From: Candidatus Aegiribacteria sp. | GTDB taxonomy: Bacteria > Fermentibacterota > Fermentibacteria > Fermentibacterales > JCC-6 | DNA: 5,579 bases | Reading direction: 5' to 3' | Assembly (NCBI GenBank): GCA_030640155.1 | Contig: DAOWJX010000283.1 | Coordinates: 1 to 5,579 of the forward strand | In this document: in pieces, positions 1 through 5,579 of the stretch | Layout: every line of letters begins with the position of its first letter | Numbering within the stretch: position 1 is the stretch's first letter | Notes under the pieces: generated by a model | Database searches by the model: none | Seen by the model: the letters and a program-made list of their open reading frames with translations, nothing else | What the model was told of the DNA's origin: nothing | Made by a program: the position numbers and the translations under genes

Positions 1-1004
1 CCATTATGGTGAAGGGCATAAGCTACATGTTTGTAACCGGTCCCAACGTTGTAAAGACTGTAACGGGGGAAGATGTTACCAAGGAGCAACTTGGGGGGCC
101 TTCAATCCACAGCAAGCGCAGCGGCGTCTGCAGTCTTGCCTGTGAGGATGAGGAGGAAGCTCTTCTTCTTATTCGAAAACTGATCAGCTACCTGCCTCAG
201 AACAACATGGAAGATCCTATCAGAGTGATATGTACTGATCCTGTTGACAGGCAGGAGATGTGGCTGGACGAATACATTCCTGCCAATCCGAACAAACCAT
301 ATGAGATGCGAACACTAATTGAAGCTGTTGCAGATAACGAAGAATTCTTTGAGATACAGAGAATGTTTGCTCCGAATATCATTATAGGATTCGTAAGGAT
401 GAACGGTCACTCTGTTGGAATAATAGCGAATCAGCCTTCCTACCTTGCAGGGGTTCTCGATAACGACGCCTCCATAAAAGCTGCACGATTTGTACGATTC
501 TGTGACGCGTTCAATATACCGCTGCTAACTTTTGTGGATGTACCCGGCTTCATGCCTGGTACTGCACAGGAATACGGTGGGATCATCAGAAACGGCGCAA
601 AGCTTCTCTTCGCTTATGCGGAAGCGACAGTACCTAAAATCACGGTTATTACCAGAAAAGCATACGGCGGAGCATACGATGTTATGAGTTCCAAACATAT
701 CGGCGCGGATATCAATTACGCCTGGCCAACGGCGGAAATCGCTGTAATGGGCCCTGACGGAGCTGTTGAGATCATCTTCCATCATGATATAAAAGAGGCG
801 GATGACCCAGTTCAAAGGAAGAAAGAACTGGTTGAACAATACAGATCCAAATTCGCCAATCCATACGATGCCGCTTCTAGAGGTTACATTGATGATGTGA
901 TAATGCCTTCAAATACAAGATTCCGCCTGATCAAAGCTCTGGAAATGCTTGCTGGAAAAAGGCAGACTCTGCCACCGAAAAAACATGGGAATATCCCGTT
1001 ATGA
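1..1004 (+). CDS. mmdA: Methylmalonyl-CoA decarboxylase alpha subunit (carboxyltransferase), 5'-truncated by window edge
   Basis: This is the C-terminal part of an acyl-CoA carboxyltransferase. The frame is open to the window edge and the family is usually about 510-520 residues, so roughly the first 170-180 residues lie upstream; the ATG at 6 is an internal Met. Counting from that Met, residues 11-31 hold the family motif TGPNVVKTVTGEDV followed by LGG. The C-terminal crotonase-like domain holds DVPGFMPGTAQEYGGIIR (178-195), TRKAYGGAYDVMSSKHIGAD (216-235) and AWPTAEIAVMGPDGAVEII (239-257). The typical tail KKHGNIPL ends the protein. In the family this subunit moves the carboxyl group of a CoA thioester to biotin on the carrier protein, in the cytoplasm. 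The neighbouring MmdB-type membrane subunit argues for a Na+-coupled methylmalonyl-CoA decarboxylase rather than an ATP-driven propionyl-CoA carboxylase; no biotin carboxylase is visible in the window. The stop TGA overlaps the next start (ATGA). Exact CoA substrate is inferred, not shown. Confidence 0.93.
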   Translation, partial: IMVKGISYMFVTGPNVVKTVTGEDVTKEQLGGPSIHSKRSGVCSLACEDEEEALLLIRKLISYLPQNNMEDPIRVICTDPVDRQEMWLDEYIPANPNKPYEMRTLIEAVADNEEFFEIQRMFAPNIIIGFVRMNGHSVGIIANQPSYLAGVLDNDASIKAARFVRFCDAFNIPLLTFVDVPGFMPGTAQEYGGIIRNGAKLLFAYAEATVPKITVITRKAYGGAYDVMSSKHIGADINYAWPTAEIAVMGPDGAVEIIFHHDIKEADDPVQRKKELVEQYRSKFANPYDAASRGYIDDVIMPSNTRFRLIKALEMLAGKRQTLPPKKHGNIPL

Positions 1005-1420
1005 TAATTGCAGCAACGATAATACAGATAATAATACAGGCTAAATCGACCTCTGAAAGTATTCAAGGAGGGCTTGGAATTGCCCTTGTCGGCATGATTA
1101 CTGTCTTTACCGGTCTTGTCTGCCTGTCCTTTTTTCTGCCTGCTCTGGAGAAGTGGGTCGAAGATGGTTTTGGACTAAGAAAAAAGACAGAAAGATCAGA
1201 GAATTCCGGTGGAAAAACTATACGGCGCCTTTCCCCTCATGAAATTGCCGCGGTTTCCGCAGCAATTCATGCTCACTTCTGTTTCCTTGATCAGATTGAG
1301 AATATGAAACTTACGTGGGAGACTCACGAAAAGCCTTACTCTCCCTGGAGACTGGCAGGGAAAGCAGAACAGCTCCAGAAAACCGGATCGTTGTGGAACA
1401 GGAGCCGAGAGAATGCGTGA
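1001..1420 (+). CDS. mmdD: OadG/MmdD-type small membrane subunit of the sodium-pumping decarboxylase
   Basis: A 139-residue protein with one clear membrane helix (about 24-48, GLGIALVGMITVFTGLVCLS and on), a short charged linker (about 50-75), and a soluble tail. The tail has a helix, SPHEIAAVSAAIHAHFCF (78-95), followed by TWETHEKPYSPWRLAGKAEQ (105-124). This layout of a single anchor plus an EIAAVSAAIHAH-like helix and a SPW(R)LAG tail is what OadG-family gamma/delta subunits show. They hold the soluble carboxyltransferase against the membrane beta subunit and stabilise the complex. The start at 1001 overlaps the mmdA stop by 4 nt (ATGA), so translation is probably coupled; I see no strong Shine-Dalgarno there. 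The first 13 residues are almost all Ile/Ala/Gln and precede the expected anchor, so the N-terminus is less certain. Position between alpha and biotin carrier genes supports the call more than sequence identity, since the family is poorly conserved. Confidence 0.82.
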   Translation: MIIAATIIQIIIQAKSTSESIQGGLGIALVGMITVFTGLVCLSFFLPALEKWVEDGFGLRKKTERSENSGGKTIRRLSPHEIAAVSAAIHAHFCFLDQIENMKLTWETHEKPYSPWRLAGKAEQLQKTGSLWNRSRENA

Positions 1421-1853
1421 ATACAAGATAACAATTGACGGAACAACCTATACAGTGGACATCAGCAGAATTGTCGATGATAAAGTTGATGTTGTTCTTG
1501 ATGGAAAAACTTATCAGGTCAGCGTAGAAACCCCGATGCGAAGAGTATCCAAAACACCTGTCATCAAGAGAAAACATGAAGTCTTGAATGTCGCTGAAGT
1601 TCCGGACAGAACCTCAGCGCCCGGATCAGTTCTGTCCGGGGGAGATGTTCTGGCGCCGTTGCCGGGATTGATACTGAAACTTCTTGTCAAAGCAGGAGAT
1701 AAGGTTTCCGAAGGGCAGTCCGTTGCCGTCATGGAGGCCATGAAAATGGAGAATGAGATAGAATCTCCCTTAACAGGAACGGTTCAGGAAATAATTGTTT
1801 CTGAAGGGGATACTATTCTGGAGAACGTCATCATCATGAAAATCGAGAGCTGA
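1413..1853 (+). CDS. mmdC: Biotin carboxyl carrier protein (gamma subunit of the decarboxylase)
   Basis: A 146-residue stand-alone biotin carrier. Residues 1-40 form a small beta-rich N-terminal region (YKITIDGTTYTVDI, then VDVVLDGKTYQVSVE) common in decarboxylase-associated carriers. Residues 41-77 are a linker, and 79-146 are the biotinyl/lipoyl domain: LAPLPGLILKLLVKAGDKV, then AVMEAMKMENEIESP, then GTVQEIIVSEGDTI. Lys111 in EAMKMEN is the predicted biotinylated residue and depends on a biotin ligase not in this window. The protein shuttles CO2 on biotin from the alpha subunit to the membrane beta subunit. The start at 1413 overlaps the previous gene by 8 nt and has AGGAG at 1400-1404 with an 8-nt spacer, which is a good ribosome binding site. 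The linker is not the long Pro/Ala-rich hinge seen in some carriers. Its coding sequence contains a perfect 11-bp inverted repeat (1602-1612 with 1629-1639). Confidence 0.95.
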   Translation: MREYKITIDGTTYTVDISRIVDDKVDVVLDGKTYQVSVETPMRRVSKTPVIKRKHEVLNVAEVPDRTSAPGSVLSGGDVLAPLPGLILKLLVKAGDKVSEGQSVAVMEAMKMENEIESPLTGTVQEIIVSEGDTILENVIIMKIES

Positions 1854-1856
1854 CGA

Positions 1857-3065
1857 ATGTCCTTTTCCTCAAAGCTGGCCATGTGGATTACAGGTGCTCT
1901 TCAGGGTGACGGTCAGCGACTTGATCTGCTTTCATATCTCGATGATACAGGTTTTGGAAGAGCTGAGATCGGGAACATCGTTATGATCGTCATAGGCCTG
2001 GTGATGATCTACCTGGCCATTAAGAAAGACTACGAGCCTCTACTGCTGGTTCCTATTGGATTCGGAATCATCGCGGGCAACATTCCCTACAATCCTGAAC
2101 TTATGCCAATCGGCTATCAGGATGTTCTTGGAGGCCAGCACTCGGTGTTCAGTCTTTTCTATCTGGGCGTGAAAAGCGGTCTCTTTCCACCATTGATCTT
2201 TCTTGGAATCGGTGCGATGACTGATTTCAGCGCCCTTCTCTCCAATCCTAAACTGCTCCTTTTGGGAGCGGCTGCACAGGTAGGAATATTCATCACTCTG
2301 ATCGGATCTCTACTGTTAGGCTTTAATTTGCAGGAAGCGGCATCGATTGGAATAATAGGAGGGGCAGACGGACCGACCGCGATTTTCGTCGCGAGTCAGA
2401 TGTCACCCACTTTACTCGGGGCAATAGCGATCGCCGCGTATTCCTACATGGGGCTGGTGCCTGTAATACAACCCCCCATAATGCGTCTTCTGACAACCGA
2501 CGAAGAGCGCAGGCGCAGAATGAAACCGGTGCGCCATGTTTCAAAAACGGAAAAGATACTGTTCCCGATAATAGCTTTCCTGATAACTTCTTTTATCGCG
2601 CCGGGTGCTATTACTCTTCTGGGGATGCTGTTCTTCGGGAATCTGCTAAAAGAGAGCGGAGTCACAGACAGGCTTGCGAAAAGCGCTCAGGGTTCACTTA
2701 ACAACATTGTAGTCATTCTCCTTGGGTTTGCCGTCGGCACCAGCACACAGGCGATGTACTTCCTTAAATTCGATTCTCTTAAGATATTTGTGCTTGGTGC
2801 AATCAGTTTCGCGATAGCAACCGCTGGAGGAGTACTCTTTGCGAAGTTCATGAACCTTTTCCTGAAGGGTGACAATAAGATCAACCCCCTTATAGGTGCT
2901 GCAGGAGTGTCCGCGGTTCCGGATTCCGCAAGGGTTGTTGAGATAGAGGGTCGTAAGTATGACCCTAAAAACCATCTTCTGATGCACGCAATGGCGCCAA
3001 ACGTTGCTGGAGTTATCGGAAGCGCGATAGCTGCCGGTGTGCTTCTTAGCATTGTGCCGCACTAA
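1857..3065 (+). CDS. mmdB: Sodium ion-translocating decarboxylase beta subunit (MmdB/OadB family)
   Basis: A 402-residue polytopic inner-membrane protein that decarboxylates carboxybiotin and exports Na+. Hydrophobic segments fill about 39-75, 97-158, 162-212, 232-262, 280-334 and 376-400. Family hallmarks are present in order: YLAIKKDYEPLLLVPIGFGI (52-71), FPPLIFLGIGAMTDFSALL (110-128), GGADGPTAIF (168-177), YSYMGLVPVIQPPIMRLLTT (195-214), NPLIGAAGVSAVPDSARV (343-360) and LLMHAMAPNVAGVIGSA (374-390). Asp171 aligns with Asp203 of Klebsiella OadB, Tyr197 with Tyr229, and Asn343, Gly347 and Ser352 with Asn373, Gly377 and Ser382; the spacing matches the residues I recall as needed for Na+ transport, so the pump looks intact. 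The gene begins 3 nt after the carrier stop without a strong Shine-Dalgarno, suggesting coupling. The N-terminus is longer than usual before the first helix; Met9 (ATG at 1881) is an alternative start. Confidence 0.96.
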   Translation: MSFSSKLAMWITGALQGDGQRLDLLSYLDDTGFGRAEIGNIVMIVIGLVMIYLAIKKDYEPLLLVPIGFGIIAGNIPYNPELMPIGYQDVLGGQHSVFSLFYLGVKSGLFPPLIFLGIGAMTDFSALLSNPKLLLLGAAAQVGIFITLIGSLLLGFNLQEAASIGIIGGADGPTAIFVASQMSPTLLGAIAIAAYSYMGLVPVIQPPIMRLLTTDEERRRRMKPVRHVSKTEKILFPIIAFLITSFIAPGAITLLGMLFFGNLLKESGVTDRLAKSAQGSLNNIVVILLGFAVGTSTQAMYFLKFDSLKIFVLGAISFAIATAGGVLFAKFMNLFLKGDNKINPLIGAAGVSAVPDSARVVEIEGRKYDPKNHLLMHAMAPNVAGVIGSAIAAGVLLSIVPH

Positions 3066-3072
3066 GAGAGGA
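3065..3072 (+). promoter_or_regulatory. Ribosome binding site deciding the epimerase start
   Basis: The purine-rich AGAGAGGA begins at the last base of the mmdB stop and lies 6 nt before the ATG at 3079. It supports that ATG over the in-frame GTG at 3037, which would lie inside mmdB and add 14 residues with no family counterpart. Confidence 0.75.
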
Positions 3073-3078
3073 ACAAAT

Positions 3079-4044
3079 ATGCCAGGACCTCGAAGATACG
3101 ATTACCTGATAACAGGTGGAGCCGGATTCATAGGTTCACATCTTTGTGAATTCCTATTGTCGAAGGGAAACAGTGTTCTGGTTCTGGATGATCTATCAAC
3201 AGGAAGCCTTTCAAATCTTGATGAATGCTCAGATAATCCATCATTCAGATTTGTTGTAGGGTCTGTTCTTGATGAATCTCTCACCCGCGGATTGGTACAC
3301 CAGTGCAATAAAGTCATACATCTGGCAGCTGCTGTCGGCGTGGAAAATATCATACAACGGCCGGTTGAGACGATTGAAACAAATGTAAAGGGAACAGAAA
3401 ATATTTTATTGGCCGCAAGTGGAGACAATACACCGGTCTTCATCGCGTCAACCTCCGAAGTATATGGGAAGAGTGAAAACATACCTTTTCGTGAGGATGG
3501 TGACATAGTTCTCGGCGCAACCAGCAGAAGCAGGTGGAGTTACGCCTGTTCAAAAGCGATAGATGAATTCCTTGCTCTGGCCTACTGGAAGGACAAGGGG
3601 CTTCCAGTGATAATCGGAAGGCTTTTCAATACGGTCGGGCCACGGCAGTCAGGAAGGTACGGAATGGTACTTCCGAGATTCATTGAGCAGGCTCTTTCAG
3701 GAAAGCCGATTACAGTTTTTGGCGATGGAGAACAGACAAGAAGCTTCAGCCTGGTTTACGAAGTAGTCGATGCGATAGTCGCGCTTGTTGAAAACCCTGA
3801 GGCTATCGGTAAAGTAGTCAATATCGGTTCAACACAGGAGATCTCAATTGGTGATCTTGCGGAAAAAGTAAAAGAAATAACCGATTCTATTTCGGAGATC
3901 AGGTTTATCTCATACGAAGAAGCATATCCTGATGACTTCGAGGATATGAGGCGAAGGGCACCGGATGTTTCTCTTCTGCAGTCTTTAACCGGATCCTTCC
4001 CGGAGGCCGACATAGAAGCAATCATAAGAGACATCCTTAAATAG
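3079..4044 (+). CDS. NAD-dependent epimerase/dehydratase (extended SDR, nucleotide-sugar enzyme)
   Basis: A 321-residue extended short-chain dehydrogenase. The Rossmann motif TGGAGFIGSH (12-21, GxxGxxG with Gly13, Gly16, Gly19) follows the start, and the acidic pair Asp37-Asp38 after VLVL at the end of the second strand suggests NAD(H) preference. HLAAAVGV (81-88), STSEVYG (124-130) and the catalytic pair Tyr155/Lys159 in YACSK are all present. Substrate-side features include GRLFNTVGPRQSGRYGMVLP (180-199), ITVFGDGEQTRSF (211-223), VVNIGSTQEISI (246-257) and FEDMRRRAPD (287-296). These resemble UDP-glucuronate decarboxylase and UDP-glucose 4-epimerase relatives; the exact sugar cannot be assigned. 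The enzyme would act in the cytoplasm on an NDP-sugar for polysaccharide or LPS precursor supply. It follows mmdB by 13 nt and may be co-transcribed with it, though the functions are unrelated. The stop TAG lies inside the palindrome at 4038-4086. Confidence 0.92.
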   Translation: MPGPRRYDYLITGGAGFIGSHLCEFLLSKGNSVLVLDDLSTGSLSNLDECSDNPSFRFVVGSVLDESLTRGLVHQCNKVIHLAAAVGVENIIQRPVETIETNVKGTENILLAASGDNTPVFIASTSEVYGKSENIPFREDGDIVLGATSRSRWSYACSKAIDEFLALAYWKDKGLPVIIGRLFNTVGPRQSGRYGMVLPRFIEQALSGKPITVFGDGEQTRSFSLVYEVVDAIVALVENPEAIGKVVNIGSTQEISIGDLAEKVKEITDSISEIRFISYEEAYPDDFEDMRRRAPDVSLLQSLTGSFPEADIEAIIRDILK

Positions 4045-4086
4045 TGACAGGCACTATTTAATTTAAATGGTGCCTGTCACTATTTA
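4038..4086. repeat. Near-perfect 49-bp palindrome (REP/MITE-like or terminator hairpin)
   Basis: Arms 4038-4061 and 4063-4086 are reverse complements over 24 positions around a single central base at 4062. There is one mismatch, T4055 opposite G4069, which is a G-U wobble in RNA. The GC-rich core is GTGACAGGCAC (4044-4054) facing GTGCCTGTCAC (4070-4080); the apex and base are AT-rich. It covers the last codons and the TAG stop of the epimerase gene and fills the gap before the methyltransferase gene. There is no clear U-run after it (TATCAG follows), so it is not a textbook intrinsic terminator, although it could stabilise or attenuate the transcript. The size and symmetry fit a REP-type or small non-autonomous mobile element; family membership is inferred, since only one copy is in view. 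Confidence 0.85.
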
Positions 4087-4102
4087 TCAGAAAAAGAGTA
4101 GT

Positions 4103-4879
4103 ATGTATTTTTCAATTACCAGCAGTTCAAACAATCGGCTGAAAATTTCAAGAAGTCTGCACTCCAGATCATACATAATGAAACACAGAGCTTTCCTTAT
4201 GGAAGGTTCACGGTTCATTGCCGACTATCTGAGAAATAGCGAACCGAAGTGGATCATCCTCTCGGAGGAAGCGACACCTGCTTCCAGAACTGTCGCGAAC
4301 GATGCGTCTGAAGCAGGTATTGATGTTCTTGAAATTCCTCCGAAAATATTTTCAGAAATATCAGACACAGCTCACTCTCAGGGAATTATCGCTGTCTGCA
4401 CATTACCTGAAATCAGGGCAAATGAACTGAAGCCGGAAGGCACTTTTCTTCTGCTGGACAGAATATCCGATCCCGGGAATATCGGGACAATCATCAGGTC
4501 CGCTGCTGCATTCGGGTGCAGCAATGTGATCATGGGAGAAGGCTGTTGCTGTCCTTTCCTACCAAAGGTCTCGCGCGGGTCGGCTGGAGCCAATGCGAAA
4601 GTATCTCTTCTGTATGACATCGATCTGCCGTCATTCATGATGCGGCACTCTGACAAATGCACATTTATCGGGGCTGAAGCTTCCGGAGGGTCTATTGAGC
4701 AAATCAGATCCTCAACCGGAAGCATCGGTATAGTAATCGGCTCGGAAGCTCATGGAATCTCAGAAGAAGTTCGTGATCGTCTGGACGGCACTGTCAGCAT
4801 ACCTATAAAAGAAGGTGTAGAATCCCTCAACGCAGCGGTTTCTGCCTCTATCCTCCTATATATTGCCAAGAATCAGTAA
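4103..4879 (+). CDS. TrmH/SpoU-family (SPOUT) RNA 2'-O-ribose methyltransferase
   Basis: A 258-residue S-adenosylmethionine-dependent RNA methyltransferase that would modify a ribose 2'-OH in rRNA or tRNA. The N-terminal region (2-100) has the substrate-binding pattern of the RlmB/TrmH group: ITSSSNNRLK, then FLMEGSRFIADYL (31-43), and HSQGIIAVC (91-99). The knotted SPOUT domain follows with all three motifs. Motif 1 is LDRISDPGNIGTIIRSAAAFG (Asn126, Arg132), motif 2 is IVIGSEAHGIS (Glu215), and motif 3 is SIPIKEGVESLNAAVSASI (Ser241-Leu242-Asn243). The in-frame ATG at 4067 would add 12 residues (MVPVTIYQKKSS) encoded largely by the palindrome. I prefer 4103 because the family N-terminus begins right after it; the upstream AAAGAG (4093-4098) is only a weak ribosome binding site. 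Three consecutive cysteines (148-150) sit before PFLPKVSRGSAGA, where relatives usually have Asp/Pro-type residues. RNA target not assignable. Confidence 0.9.
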   Translation: MYFSITSSSNNRLKISRSLHSRSYIMKHRAFLMEGSRFIADYLRNSEPKWIILSEEATPASRTVANDASEAGIDVLEIPPKIFSEISDTAHSQGIIAVCTLPEIRANELKPEGTFLLLDRISDPGNIGTIIRSAAAFGCSNVIMGEGCCCPFLPKVSRGSAGANAKVSLLYDIDLPSFMMRHSDKCTFIGAEASGGSIEQIRSSTGSIGIVIGSEAHGISEEVRDRLDGTVSIPIKEGVESLNAAVSASILLYIAKNQ

Positions 4880-4911
4880 TTGTATGTCGCTTTATTGGTG
4901 GGTGGCACCGT

Positions 4912-5579
4912 TCACTCAATGATGTATAGCAAAGGGTAAAATTCCGGATCTTCAGGAACAGCCATGATCCCGCCAGGGGATATATCGAATCTCCAGTTGT
5001 AAGCATCTTCTCTGTCAGGTAGACCGGCAGTATACAGAAAGGAGCCCCGGTTATCGAAGATATCGAAGGTTGGGGAAAGCTCCGTTCCCCTCTGCACCCA
5101 CAAATTGTCCAGACTGTCAACTCCCATGTAACATATCATGGGACGGTTCGGCAGCGGTTCCCAAATCATTGTCATATCAGTGCCCTGGCTGTAAGCCAGT
5201 TCGATAAGAAATTTCTCTTCTTCAATTTCAGAAGACGATTTCGGAACTTCATCGTAAGGAAGGTGTAGGGTATCCGCTATTGAGCCGTCAAACCGATAGC
5301 AGTAGATAACAGGCGTATCGGTGGGGGAGGGTGCCACGTAAACTCTATCATCTCCGGCGGCGGCTGTTGCTGAAAAAAGATCCATTTCAATAACATTATT
5401 GGGAGTGTCCTCTATATTAAGGAGAAACTCCTGCTTAAAAAAGACTGTTTCAATAGTATCAGGGATTATTCCGTTCCATAGAGCTATGCTCTTAATCACT
5501 TGCAGCTGTCCGGTTTCCAGAAAATCCATCCGGTTCCGGATTCCAACGATATTTTCAGTACCCGCTGAAACCATGCTCA
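4912..5579 (-). CDS. Beta-propeller protein of unknown function, 5' end beyond the window
   Basis: On the minus strand, the frame is open from the window edge to TGA at 4914-4912. The Met at 5574 is probably internal, because propeller proteins of this style run to about 350-400 residues and only about 220 are seen. No catalytic motif is evident. Repeated short units look like propeller blades, numbered from that Met: DDRVYVAPSPTDTPVIYCYR (75-94) with FDGSIADTLHLPY; then PKSSSEIEEEKFLIE (111-125); then VDSLDNLWVQRGTE (152-165) with FDIFDNRGSFLYTAGLP (170-186); and FDISPGGIMAVPEDPEFYPL (196-215) ending LYIIE. The D-x-x-G/N-x-L/V-W/Y-V plus 'FD..G.....' rhythm is that of NHL/6-bladed propellers, often exported lipoproteins, but any signal peptide lies outside the window. 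It is convergent with the methyltransferase gene, with 32 nt between the stops, so it belongs to a different transcription unit. Confidence 0.72.
   Translation of the reverse strand, partial: SMVSAGTENIVGIRNRMDFLETGQLQVIKSIALWNGIIPDTIETVFFKQEFLLNIEDTPNNVIEMDLFSATAAAGDDRVYVAPSPTDTPVIYCYRFDGSIADTLHLPYDEVPKSSSEIEEEKFLIELAYSQGTDMTMIWEPLPNRPMICYMGVDSLDNLWVQRGTELSPTFDIFDNRGSFLYTAGLPDREDAYNWRFDISPGGIMAVPEDPEFYPLLYIIE

Noticed and set aside
6..8. ATG at position 6 as the true start of the carboxyltransferase
   Set aside because: The frame is open to the window edge, and the protein from here lacks the N-terminal carboxyltransferase half, so this Met is internal.
2687..3062. Two minus-strand frames of 121-122 codons opposite mmdB
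   Set aside because: They lie entirely antisense to strongly conserved MmdB codons, show no recognisable domain, and are typical shadows of a coding strand.
3037..3078. GTG-started 14-residue extension of the epimerase overlapping mmdB
   Set aside because: The extension MCFLALCRTKRGTN precedes the normal SDR N-terminus, lies within mmdB, and ignores the good AGAGGA site placed 6 nt before the ATG at 3079.
4378..4725. 115-codon minus-strand frame opposite the methyltransferase
   Set aside because: It is antisense to SPOUT motif 1 and neighbouring conserved codons, and its product has no recognisable features.
4880..4914. Possible bidirectional terminator or degenerate repeat between the convergent genes (GGTGGCACC at 4901-4909)
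   Set aside because: The only symmetry is a 4-bp arm around one base, which cannot form a useful hairpin, and there is no T-run. The likeness of the reverse complement AGTGAACGGTGCCACC to the 4038-4086 palindrome core is too weak to call a related copy.
5572..5574. ATG (minus strand) at 5574 as the start of the propeller protein
   Set aside because: The frame stays open to the window edge, there is no room to see a ribosome binding site, and the product would lack a signal peptide and several blades, so truncation by the window is more likely.

Overview
The window is a gene-dense bacterial segment of about 5.6 kb with moderate G+C. It carries no RNA gene, CRISPR array or complete insertion sequence. 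Its core (positions 1-3065, plus strand) is a biotin-dependent, sodium-pumping acyl-CoA decarboxylase operon. In order it holds the C-terminal two thirds of the carboxyltransferase alpha subunit (MmdA type), a small OadG/MmdD-type membrane subunit, a stand-alone biotin carrier protein with the EAMKMEN biotinylation site, and the polytopic MmdB/OadB beta subunit. The order A-D-C-B matches the mmdADCB order I recall for Propionigenium modestum. The alpha subunit is of the PccB/MmdA carboxyltransferase family, not the OadA/pyruvate carboxylase type. The substrate is therefore most likely (S)-methylmalonyl-CoA rather than oxaloacetate, which points to succinate-to-propionate style fermentation with energy stored as a Na+ gradient. 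The genes overlap or nearly abut (4-nt ATGA overlap, 8-nt overlap, 3-nt gap), as expected for a co-translated complex.

Thirteen bases after mmdB comes an extended SDR sugar-nucleotide epimerase/dehydratase/decarboxylase (3079-4044), with its own good ribosome binding site. It is probably read through from the decarboxylase operon but is functionally unrelated to it (surface polysaccharide precursor). Its stop codon lies inside a near-perfect 49-bp palindrome (4038-4086) with the core GTGACAGGCAC / GTGCCTGTCAC. This looks like a REP/MITE-type repeat or a bidirectional RNA hairpin. Next is a SPOUT-class (TrmH/SpoU) RNA 2'-O-ribose methyltransferase, best started at 4103. The longer reading frame from 4067 begins inside the palindrome and is probably an artefact. 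A convergent minus-strand gene (4912 to beyond the window end) encodes the C-terminal part of a beta-propeller protein of unknown function.

Organism: the sequence suggests an anaerobic, fermentative Gram-negative-like bacterium. The gene styles resemble those of uncultured FCB-group or neighbouring candidate phyla, but this placement is an impression and cannot be proved from the window. I see no previously undescribed multi-gene system here. The most unusual items are the palindrome at 4038-4086 and a perfect 11-bp inverted repeat inside the biotin carrier's linker (1602-1639).
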